Assembly: GCA_023398345.1 (NCBI GenBank) | Contig: JAEWSK010000164.1 | Location: 1 to 11,452, forward strand | Source of the DNA: Armatimonadota bacterium | GTDB lineage: Bacteria > Armatimonadota > UBA5829 | Length of the DNA: 11,452 nucleotides | Direction of reading: 5' to 3' | In this document: positions 4,912 to 11,452 of the stretch, one piece after another | Numbering within the stretch: the stretch's first letter is position 1 | How the letters are laid out: the number at the start of each line of letters is the position of its first letter | Translations under genes and position numbers: made by a program | The notes under the pieces: model-generated | What the model saw: the letters and a program-made list of their open reading frames with translations, nothing else | Told to the model about the DNA's origin: nothing | The model's database searches: none

Positions 4912-6420
4912 ATGGAGCAGAATTTGCGCTCCGTTACTTATTATCAAACACTTGGTTGCATCTCAAATACGCTTCTTGGCGTGGTCAAGGCAAATTTTAA
5001 GCGATTTGCTTTTGCAGCATTTTTAGCCGCACTTGGCTTGGGCATCTACTCATATGTTAGCTCGCCAGCGAAAGTTAACGTCGCAATAGTGAGGACGACT
5101 GTGTTAGACGAAACACTTGGTGCGACCGGCCGAATTCGCGGCGAAAAATCAGTTGATCTCGGACTAGACTTAACTGGCGTTGTGCGGAGAGTTTATGTAA
5201 AAAACGGCGACATCGTTCGTGCAGGCGCAATTCTTCTTTCATTGGACCAAACCGATCTCGACGGAGGTGTCGATACGGCTCGGGCGGCCTTGGGTTCGGC
5301 TCAGGCCGAGCTTGTCAGATCCAGCCGTCCGCCGCTTCGCTCAGAAGTCAGTCGAGCCAGGGCGGAACTCGAGCAGGCGAATTCGGTAGGCAATGCGCGT
5401 GTTGCCGCCGCTCAAGCGCGACTGCGTGATGTCCAAGCGGGAGCACGTAACCAAGAAATAGCAGAAGCACAAGCCGAACTTCAGCGTCAGAAAGCGCTGC
5501 TAAGCAAGGCCGTGGCTGACTTGCATCGATCGGAACGGCTGGTCAGACAAGGCGCAATTGCTCAGACGGCTGTTGAAGACGCACGCACGCAAGTAGAAAC
5601 GGCGAGCGCATGTGTTTCTGCTCAGGTGCAGCGTGTGAGTATACTCAAGTCAGGCAGCCGTCCGGCTCAAATTGCCGAAGCGCAGGCTTCTTTGGAAGAA
5701 TCGAAGGCCAGCCGTGACACTAACGTCAGAGCGGCAAAAGAAGCGCTTAACACGATTTTATCTAACCCTCGACCGGAAGATATAAACGCTGCGCGTGCAA
5801 AGCTAAATCAAGCTAAGGCGGAACTCCGGCGTGCACTCGACATGCGCTCAAAATGCGTGCTTAGAGCGCCATTTGACGGTGTCGTGGCCGATATGCCGGT
5901 CGAGCAGGGGCAGTCGATTTCGCCCGGCCAGAAACTGATAGTGTTTCAAGAGATAGCCAGACCGATTGTAGAAGTCGAAACTGACGAAGGCAATCTAAAA
6001 TCACTTCGTATTGGCCAAAAAGCTATTGTGAGCGCCGATTCCTACCCGGGCCAAACATTTGAGGCAACTCTATATGATTTAGGGTCGCAAGTCGATACCG
6101 ACCGAGGCACTGTAACTGTCAAGCTGCGGCCTCTAAGCAGACCATCATGGCTGCGGCCCGACCTGACAGTAGACGTCAATATTATCACAAGCACAAAGGC
6201 GCGAAGAATCATGTTGCCTGCGGATACTATTACACGTCACGAAGGCAGATCGGTTGTATATGAAATTCGCGCGGGCAGGGCAGTGCCGATTACTGTAACA
6301 CCCGGGGCAATCGGGCCACATGGGGTTGCTGTAAAAGGCAAACTTAGAGATGGAATGGCCGTTATACGAAATGCCTCATCCGTCGAAGCAGGCGGCAACG
6401 TCAAAGTTGTGGGATATTAG
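4912..6420 (+). CDS. HlyD/MacA-family periplasmic adaptor (membrane fusion) subunit of an ABC exporter
   Basis: A 502-residue adaptor. A single membrane anchor lies near 28-48, then a first lipoyl half-motif (about 81-112, VDLGLDLTG...VKNGDIVRAGAILLSLD). A long alpha-helical hairpin covers about 120-312, followed by the second lipoyl half (314-345, KCVLRAPFDGVV) and a beta-barrel and membrane-proximal region to the end. Such proteins bridge an inner-membrane transporter to an outer-membrane channel or deliver substrate across the periplasm. The hairpin carries four copies of a RP...I..A.A.L..A-type segment near 137, 176, 247 and 284. The ATG at 4912 follows GGAGG (4897-4901); a TTG at 4882 would place that site inside the gene and is rejected. 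It is one base from the permease gene. No outer-membrane channel gene is in view, so the partner and substrate are unknown. Confidence 0.92.
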   Translation: MEQNLRSVTYYQTLGCISNTLLGVVKANFKRFAFAAFLAALGLGIYSYVSSPAKVNVAIVRTTVLDETLGATGRIRGEKSVDLGLDLTGVVRRVYVKNGDIVRAGAILLSLDQTDLDGGVDTARAALGSAQAELVRSSRPPLRSEVSRARAELEQANSVGNARVAAAQARLRDVQAGARNQEIAEAQAELQRQKALLSKAVADLHRSERLVRQGAIAQTAVEDARTQVETASACVSAQVQRVSILKSGSRPAQIAEAQASLEESKASRDTNVRAAKEALNTILSNPRPEDINAARAKLNQAKAELRRALDMRSKCVLRAPFDGVVADMPVEQGQSISPGQKLIVFQEIARPIVEVETDEGNLKSLRIGQKAIVSADSYPGQTFEATLYDLGSQVDTDRGTVTVKLRPLSRPSWLRPDLTVDVNIITSTKARRIMLPADTITRHEGRSVVYEIRAGRAVPITVTPGAIGPHGVAVKGKLRDGMAVIRNASSVEAGGNVKVVGY

Positions 6421-6421
6421 T

Positions 6422-7663
6422 ATGCGCGGCTTTGAGATAAAAGTTGCATGGCGGCACTTGGTTATGAGTCATGGCCAGACAGAACTCACTGTCGGCGCCG
6501 TTGCCGTAGGTGTTTTGCTGGTGGTCTTTCTTTCTTCGCTTATAAATGGGCTGCAGACAGGTCTTGTTGATGATGTCGTAGGATCGATTCCACATGTGAC
6601 AGTCGAAGCTGCAACGCCTGACGCAAAACCACTGTGGCAAATCGACAGCCAGTCCAACTCCATTACGTCCCTAGAAAAAATCACTACGCGCGGCGAGCGC
6701 ATCGAACAATGGGATCGCGTTCAAAATGCGATACAGCATATGCGCGGCGTAAAATTCGTCGCTCCATCCGTAGAAGGTGACGGCTTGGCGACACGAGGGA
6801 CAAAGACAATCGGCGCGAGAATCATCGGTGTCATCCCGGCAAAGCAAATGAAAGTTATATCGTTAAAAAATCGCATCATCGAGGGCGATTTTACTATGGT
6901 CGGCCAGCAGAATGCGGCAATTGGCGTCAAAATGGCTGATGATTTAGGGGCACATGTCGGAAGTAGAATTAGGCTGACCTCAAACCAGGGCATAACTCAA
7001 ACTTATAGAATTGCAGCAATATTCGACCTTGGTATAGAGCAGGCAAACGAGTCAACAGCATATGTTGGGATTCAGGCAGCGCAGGCGATGTTCAAAACAG
7101 GCCGGGACGTTACGACATTAAGCATTCGCGCAAAGCGAATGTACGACGCAAAGCCCATCGCCGATCAAATACGGGGTGTTACGCCGCTTACTGTCACGAG
7201 TTGGATGGAGAGCAATGAGGCATTTCTCGATACACTAAAAATGCAAAATGTCGCAGCAAGTATTATTCAAGCAATGACTCTAATGTCGTCGGCGTTTGGC
7301 GTAGCGAGTGTAATGATTGTTTTCGTCGTGCAAAAGTCCAAGGACATTGGAATACTCAAGAGCATGGGAGCGACCTGCGCCCAAATTCGTCGAGTATTTA
7401 TATTTGAGGGTCTTGGTGTTGGGCTTGGCGGTGCAATTACAGGATCAGGTATTGGCACTGGGCTTTGTTACCTCGCTCAGAGCCTTACGATTCCGGGCCA
7501 GACGTTTGGTGGAAAGCAGGCGACAATTGTGCCGATGCAGTTTGATATAAACTATGTGCTGATAGCTTCGGCAGTAGCGATTGTGATTGGGTTGCTAAGC
7601 AGTCTGGTTCCGGCGCACAGGGCCGCAAAGCTTTGTCCGGTGGAGGCGATACGTCGTGGATAA
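6422..7663 (+). CDS. FtsX/MacB-family ABC transporter permease
   Basis: A 413-residue permease of the four-helix LolC/MacB type. The first membrane helix (about 22-44) is followed by a large extracytoplasmic MacB-like domain (about 50-275). Three C-terminal helices follow (about 283-304, 328-351 and 379-396). The coupling segment KSKDIGILKSMGATCAQI (305-322), the F-x-F-E-G entry to the next helix, and the final P-A-H-R...P-V-E-A-I-R tail are hallmarks of the family. These exporters pull substrates out of the outer leaflet or periplasm by a mechanical stroke, rather than passing them through a membrane channel. The ATG at 6422 is one base after the adaptor stop, with GGGA (6411-6414) as ribosome site. 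Its 3' end overlaps the ATPase gene by eight bases, implying translational coupling. Whether it exports a drug, lipid or lipoprotein cannot be read from sequence. Confidence 0.93.
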   Translation: MRGFEIKVAWRHLVMSHGQTELTVGAVAVGVLLVVFLSSLINGLQTGLVDDVVGSIPHVTVEAATPDAKPLWQIDSQSNSITSLEKITTRGERIEQWDRVQNAIQHMRGVKFVAPSVEGDGLATRGTKTIGARIIGVIPAKQMKVISLKNRIIEGDFTMVGQQNAAIGVKMADDLGAHVGSRIRLTSNQGITQTYRIAAIFDLGIEQANESTAYVGIQAAQAMFKTGRDVTTLSIRAKRMYDAKPIADQIRGVTPLTVTSWMESNEAFLDTLKMQNVAASIIQAMTLMSSAFGVASVMIVFVVQKSKDIGILKSMGATCAQIRRVFIFEGLGVGLGGAITGSGIGTGLCYLAQSLTIPGQTFGGKQATIVPMQFDINYVLIASAVAIVIGLLSSLVPAHRAAKLCPVEAIRRG

Positions 7664-8396
7664 AAACAAGCCGATTGTGGAGGCCGTCGAGCTTGCAAAA
7701 AGCTACGGCAACGAAATCAAGACATGGGCGCTTCGTGGAGTCGATTTTAGAATCGATGCCGGAGAGTTCTTGGCAATTGTCGGTGCGTCGGGTTCCGGCA
7801 AAAGTACGCTTCTTAATATCATTGGCGCGCTGGACAGACCGAGTTCGGGAAAAATATTCATCAATGGTGTGGATACATCTAGCCTCGACGAAACTTCGCT
7901 TGCATCGCTGCGTGGGATTACGATTGGATTCGTGTTCCAGTTTCATTACTTACTTAATGAATTTACAGTTCTCGAAAATGCATTGATGCCGCAGTGGATT
8001 TGCGGTAGCTCTGCAGATAAGCAATGGGTTAAGAGCTTGCTCGAACGTGTCGGTCTGGGAAAGCGACTTAATAGTCGACCGGGTGAGCTTTCAGGAGGAC
8101 AGCAGCAGCGCGTGGCAATCGTCCGTGCTTTGGCAAATCGTCCCAAGCTGATTCTTGCCGATGAGCCTACCGGCAACCTGGACAGTCAGAACGGCGCGCT
8201 TGTGTTCGATTTACTGACAGAGCTTAATAAAGAACTTGGAATCGCGTTCATGTTAGTGACACACGATGACCGCCTGGCCCAGCGCGCCCGAAGGATAGTG
8301 GCTATGGGCGATGGAAATGTCATTGCCGACTATAATGTAGACGAAGTTGAAAAAGAAGCGCAACTGCCTCAATTGAAGTGGGGTAGCAAGTGTTGA
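7656..8396 (+). CDS. ABC transporter ATPase, LolD/MacB type
   Basis: A complete 246-residue nucleotide-binding subunit. Motifs are Walker [10 protein letters not shown] (43-51), the Q-loop at FVFQ (Q95), signature LSGGQQQR (145-152), Walker B LILADE (165-170) with catalytic E170, the D-loop GNLDS, and the switch histidine in VTHDD (H203). The spacing and the [11 protein letters not shown] context match the LolD/FtsE/MacB export class that partners with FtsX-type permeases. The GTG start at 7656 lies inside the last codons of the permease gene and follows GGAGG (7642-7646) by nine bases. The C-terminal tail past 225 is short and charged. With the two preceding genes it forms one transporter, with ATPase and permease on separate chains, as in LolCDE and unlike fused MacB. 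Confidence 0.95.
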   Translation: MDKNKPIVEAVELAKSYGNEIKTWALRGVDFRIDAGEFLAIVGASGSGKSTLLNIIGALDRPSSGKIFINGVDTSSLDETSLASLRGITIGFVFQFHYLLNEFTVLENALMPQWICGSSADKQWVKSLLERVGLGKRLNSRPGELSGGQQQRVAIVRALANRPKLILADEPTGNLDSQNGALVFDLLTELNKELGIAFMLVTHDDRLAQRARRIVAMGDGNVIADYNVDEVEKEAQLPQLKWGSKC

Positions 8397-8541
8397 CATG
8401 AGAGGATTTGAGGAATAACATACTACGGGTCTTTTTTGTCCTGCATTGAAACATTAGTGGCCTTATTCTCGTCATAGTGAATGCGACAAAAATGAGGTGC
8501 GCAACATTGGCATCTCATCAAATTGGAAAGCAGAATACCCC

Positions 8542-9297
8542 ATGAGTTTGGATACATCGACATTTGAAGACATTGCGGATGGCTTTGCCGCGTACGCGGG
8601 TGGGAACTGTGGTGATGTTCAGCGCTATATAGTTGCACCGGCAGTTCTCGAAATGATCGGCCCAGTTAATGGCAAAGGCGTGCTCGATCTGTTTTGCGGT
8701 GCAGGATACTTTTCTCGCCGTCTCGCCTCACTGGGCGCGAGAGTCACCGCAGTCGATAGTTCCGACCGACTCATCGGTATAGCTCGTGAAATCAATGATC
8801 GTGAACACTTCCACATTGAATATGCCGTCGCAGAGCCTACAGACCTATCAGTTATAGAAGACAGTATGTTCGATGACATCGTCTGCAATATGGGGATCAT
8901 GAGCATACGTGACCTTGCCGGCACTGTTGTCGAGATTGCAAGGCTGGTCAAGCTCGGCGGTAGATTTATTTTCTCTATTGTCCACCCCTGCTTTAGCATG
9001 CCCGACGCCTGTTGGCTGCGCGACCCGGACGGCAAGCTGCTCTATGAGGCAGTAGATAACTACTTCACAGAAGGCTGGTGGCCTTCCGATCTCGCAAATC
9101 CGGCAAGAGAACGTGGACGGATTAAGCACCGCATGCTTTCGACTTATGTAAATGCCCTAAGCGCGCGCGGGTTCAATGTTCGGCGGATTGTCGAGCCGCG
9201 TGTGAAACCGGATGTGCTTACACTAAAACCGCACCTTGAACCATTTACTCGTGTTCCGGCAGCGATGGTTGTTGAAGCCATCTTCCCATACCTATAG
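8542..9297 (+). CDS. Class I SAM-dependent methyltransferase, substrate unknown
   Basis: A 251-residue protein with a Rossmann methyltransferase core. Motif I is VLDLFCGAG (47-55), and the acidic end of strand two is in VTAVDSS (D72), expected to bind the SAM ribose. The DDIVCNMGIM strand and the LVKLGGRFIFSIVHPCF segment correspond to motifs IV and VI. The distal segment containing HPCFSMPDACW, YFTEGWW and the RGFNVRRIVEP strand resembles generic methyltransferases of unknown target, probably a small molecule. The chosen ATG at 8542 has GGAAAG 11 bases upstream; a GTG at 8497 would add 15 residues and has no clear ribosome site. It starts 145 bases after the ATPase gene without a visible terminator, so it may belong to the transporter transcript. 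The next gene follows almost immediately, suggesting co-expression. Confidence 0.88.
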   Translation: MSLDTSTFEDIADGFAAYAGGNCGDVQRYIVAPAVLEMIGPVNGKGVLDLFCGAGYFSRRLASLGARVTAVDSSDRLIGIAREINDREHFHIEYAVAEPTDLSVIEDSMFDDIVCNMGIMSIRDLAGTVVEIARLVKLGGRFIFSIVHPCFSMPDACWLRDPDGKLLYEAVDNYFTEGWWPSDLANPARERGRIKHRMLSTYVNALSARGFNVRRIVEPRVKPDVLTLKPHLEPFTRVPAAMVVEAIFPYL

Positions 9298-9311
9298 TGA
9301 GCGGCGGGGGC

Positions 9312-9686
9312 ATGGCAAAAACAAAAACACGAATCACACTCACCGTCTCCATTTTTTTTCTGGTCATTGGTGCGCTGATATTTCCTCGACTGCCTGCCGA
9401 TGTCGATGCTGATAAGATTATCGACAAGGTGCTGCAAGTCAAAAACTCGCCTGAGATCGTGGACGAAATTTCCAAAGCGCGCCACGAGTCCTGTAAACCC
9501 ATTCTTGAAGGCTCTGATTCAATTGACGGACATGATTCATGGGCAATTAGATTTAAGCCGCCAGTTCGGAAATACCCTTGGATCGAAGTATGGGTAGACA
9601 AACAATCGAGCGTTGTTCTTGCATATAAAGAACTGGGTCGGCGCAACGGTCGCGTTGTAGTACTCCGTCAATCCCCCAAGTCATAA
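9312..9686 (+). CDS. Small membrane-anchored protein with a LolA/RseB-like C-terminal motif
   Basis: A 124-residue protein. Residues 7-25 form an N-terminal membrane anchor or uncleaved signal, leaving the rest outside the cytoplasm. The opening ADKIIDKVL and the ending, GHDSWAIRFKPP...PWIEVWVDKQSSVVLAYKE then NGRVV, resemble the start and end of LolA/RseB-type lipoprotein-binding folds, in which a W-x-D turn and paired strands follow a GxxxY-type strand. The central part of such a domain is missing, since the usual size is about 180-200 residues, so this may be a compact relative. The assignment is pattern-based and tentative. A GTG at 9297 overlapping the preceding TAG is an alternative start (129 residues). 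Closeness to a LolC/MacB-like transporter fits an envelope role but does not prove one. No terminator was found after it. Confidence 0.7.
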   Translation: MAKTKTRITLTVSIFFLVIGALIFPRLPADVDADKIIDKVLQVKNSPEIVDEISKARHESCKPILEGSDSIDGHDSWAIRFKPPVRKYPWIEVWVDKQSSVVLAYKELGRRNGRVVVLRQSPKS

Positions 9687-9828
9687 ATTTCGCTTACTTC
9701 ACACATCTAATTGCCAAGCATTAAGATCGCCCACACGCCACCTGCCTCCTAGATGCCCGATTCGGTTTGGGTGTATTCGACTAGGGGAAGTATTGTTGAA
9801 ATTCCCTCGCGTAATCGGAGGCGGCCTG

Positions 9829-10059
9829 GTGAGTATTCAAGACGAAGTTCTTGCCTGGATGGTGCGCAATGCTATAGCGCGTGACAAACGAATTGGCGGA
9901 CTGGCGATAGCTGTGCGTGTGGCTCACGGCGAAGTTTCACTAAAGGGCATTGTAGATGATAACGATCAGCGTGAACTTGCTCAGTTAGTCGCCCGCGGCA
10001 TTTCAGGCGTGCGAAGTGTAAATGTCGATGAACTGCATATAAAAGAGGTGGCGCAATGA
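9829..10059 (+). CDS. Small stand-alone BON-domain protein (second copy)
   Basis: With a GTG start at 9829, seven bases after GGAGG (9817-9821), this is a 76-residue single BON domain. It has an N-terminal helix (SIQDEVLAWMVRNAIARD), the strand AIAVRVAHGEVSLKG, a second helix (RELAQLVARGI), and the closing GVRSVNVDELHI. TTG codons at 9793 and 9796 would add 11-12 residues and place that ribosome site inside the gene. It aligns with the first BON protein (2669-2905) almost without gaps; shared features include VA.GE/D, L.G, A+GI.GVR.V and a final strand. There is no signal peptide or membrane helix. Its stop overlaps the phosphorylase start codon (ATGA, 10056-10059), a typical sign of translational coupling, so it is probably made with that enzyme. 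Role unknown. Confidence 0.87.
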   Translation: MSIQDEVLAWMVRNAIARDKRIGGLAIAVRVAHGEVSLKGIVDDNDQRELAQLVARGISGVRSVNVDELHIKEVAQ

Positions 10060-11452
10060 ACTGGGGGCATTTCTCAGACGACGGTCGAGAGTATGTAATC
10101 ACACGTCCAGATACACCCCGACCTTGGGCGAATTATCTCACAAACGGCCGCTACTGTGCGATATGCTCAAATACCGGCGGCGGGCATTCGTTTTTTGATA
10201 CTTCGGGCTATAATCGCATCTCGCGCGCTTACGCGCCAACTGTAATTCTTCAGGACAGGCCGGGGCGATATGTGTATCTCAGGGATGCAGATACCGGAGA
10301 GTTTTGGAGCGCCAACTGGCAGCCGATATGTGGTGATACATCTGGTTTTGAGTCGCGACATGGGCTAGGTTATACAAAACTATCTTATTCATCACATGGT
10401 ATAGACAGCTCGATTACATACTTTGTGCCGCCGCGCGATGACTGCGAGGTGTGGGTGGTCACACTGAAAAACACCTCGGCTAAACCCCGGCGCATCCAAG
10501 CATTTCCATATCTAAAATGGGATATCGCAAACTCAGCATACAATGCCACCGAGGCGAGCTTTGCGGCGCTTTTTAACGAGGCAATTGTTGAAGACAGCAC
10601 CATTTTTGTAAGCACGCGTTTTTGGAACATCGGACTTGGCGGGGTGGGCAATCCAAACGCAAGATGGGACAAATGGGCATTTATGACATCCAGTGCGCCA
10701 CTTGAAGCGTTCGATTGCTTTGACGAATCGTTTTTTGGAATGTATCGCAATTTGGACAATCCCATAGCAATTGAGGAAGGGCGTCTGCGTAACAGTCAAG
10801 GGCAAGGTCGAGACATAATGGCTGCGCTGCAGCACAGCTTTGAAATCGCGCCGGATGAGGAAGTGCGTTTTATTGTCTTGATAGGTGTTGCATTTAGACA
10901 GGAAGACGCGTATGTGCTCAAACGCCGCTATGATACATGGCAAGAAGCTGAACGCGGACTTGCAGAAGTGAATTCTTACTGGGAGCACTATCTTAATCGA
11001 ACAATTGCTCAGACGCCGAGCAATGAGTTCGACTTGTCATTTAACGTCTGGAATAAGTACCAGGCGTGGGTCACATCGCGCTGGAGCAGGATGGACTCGT
11101 ACTATTTAGGCGGCAGCTCCATAATAGGCTTTAGGGATAGCTGGCAGGACATGCTTGCGATCCTGCCAAACGATACTGACTGGGCGCGTGAGCGCACGAT
11201 CTATCTCCTCGAACACCAATTTCCAGACGGCAGCACGCTTCATAATTGGGACCCGCTGACCAACATCGGCGTCAAAACCGGCCACTCGGACGACCCAATG
11301 TGGCTTGTTTTAGGCGTGATTGAGTATATCAAAGAATCCGGCGATCTGATGTTTCTCGATCAGTCGGTTAGATATTATGACAGCGGATCAGAGACGGTGC
11401 GCCAGCATGTTCTTCGAGCGCTTGACTACACTCTTGCACACATGAGTGAGCG
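10056..11452 (+). CDS. GH94 disaccharide phosphorylase (cellobiose/chitobiose phosphorylase type), truncated by the window end
   Basis: The first 465 residues of a GH94 enzyme (family usually about 800). These enzymes split a beta-linked disaccharide with inorganic phosphate, giving a sugar 1-phosphate and a free sugar, in the cytosol. The opening YVITRPDTPRPWANYL, the DRPGRYVYLRD strand and FESRHGLGYTKL are typical of the N-terminal beta-sandwich. The (alpha/alpha)6 barrel begins near 330, with GFRD (358-361) and WQDML. The general-acid region GHSDDPMWL carries D412 and D413; by family comparison one of this pair is the catalytic acid. The reading frame stays open to the last base, so this is not a pseudogene. 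AGAGGTG (10044-10050) lies five bases before the ATG. It is coupled to the BON gene. Substrate (cellobiose, chitobiose, laminaribiose or other) cannot be fixed without the C-terminal half. Confidence 0.94.
   Translation, partial: MNWGHFSDDGREYVITRPDTPRPWANYLTNGRYCAICSNTGGGHSFFDTSGYNRISRAYAPTVILQDRPGRYVYLRDADTGEFWSANWQPICGDTSGFESRHGLGYTKLSYSSHGIDSSITYFVPPRDDCEVWVVTLKNTSAKPRRIQAFPYLKWDIANSAYNATEASFAALFNEAIVEDSTIFVSTRFWNIGLGGVGNPNARWDKWAFMTSSAPLEAFDCFDESFFGMYRNLDNPIAIEEGRLRNSQGQGRDIMAALQHSFEIAPDEEVRFIVLIGVAFRQEDAYVLKRRYDTWQEAERGLAEVNSYWEHYLNRTIAQTPSNEFDLSFNVWNKYQAWVTSRWSRMDSYYLGGSSIIGFRDSWQDMLAILPNDTDWARERTIYLLEHQFPDGSTLHNWDPLTNIGVKTGHSDDPMWLVLGVIEYIKESGDLMFLDQSVRYYDSGSETVRQHVLRALDYTLAHMSE

Noticed and set aside
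8428..8445. T-run after the ATPase gene as an operon terminator
   Set aside because: No inverted repeat precedes the Ts, so readthrough into the methyltransferase gene cannot be excluded.
8625..9035. Long minus-strand open frame inside the methyltransferase
   Set aside because: The opposite frame holds clear methyltransferase motifs; the antisense product shows no domain and no start signals.
10056..11452. GH94 gene as a broken or truncated pseudogene
   Set aside because: The frame is open to the last base and all expected motifs occur in order; the missing half is simply outside the window.

Overview
The window is bacterial chromosome, with short intergenic gaps, SigA/sigma70-type promoters and base composition close to balanced by eye. 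It holds twelve protein genes and one tRNA gene. I see no insertion sequence, phage gene or CRISPR array. An exported M48 protease, a periplasmic-adaptor-type ABC exporter and a LolA/RseB-like anchored protein suggest a diderm (outer-membrane) bacterium. The GH94 phosphorylase and ROK regulator suggest saccharide use. I cannot name the phylum; a deep-branching group such as Armatimonadota is only a guess.

Left part (1-2900). A near-consensus promoter (108-136) with a 7-bp dyad at its start point drives a ROK-family regulator (196-1428). A roughly 200-base gap rich in inverted repeats follows. A multi-pass membrane protein (1638-2330, minus) comes next. Its promoter is near consensus, and four copies of an 8-bp box lie directly upstream of the -35. 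A small stand-alone BON-domain protein (2669-2905) is transcribed the other way.

Middle (2897-4911). A secreted M48 zinc protease (2897-4084, minus) overlaps the BON gene tail to tail by 9 bases. Its C-terminal domain resembles one I associate with MscS-type channels. A cysteine-rich, probably coiled-coil protein of unknown function (4248-4649) and a tRNA-Gln(UUG) gene (4710-4783, minus) converge on a shared bidirectional terminator.

Right-centre (4912-9686). An adaptor, FtsX/MacB-type permease and LolD/MacB-type ATPase form a tight operon (gap of 1 base, then overlap of 8), which should be an ABC efflux or lipoprotein/lipid-type transporter. A class I SAM methyltransferase and a membrane-anchored protein with a LolA/RseB-like C-terminal motif follow.

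Right end (9829-11452). A second stand-alone BON protein, a paralogue of the first, overlaps by ATGA the start of a GH94 disaccharide phosphorylase that runs off the window. This BON/phosphorylase coupling, the BON pair, the protease fusion and the four-box promoter array are the least ordinary items. I found no wholly new multi-gene system that I can defend.
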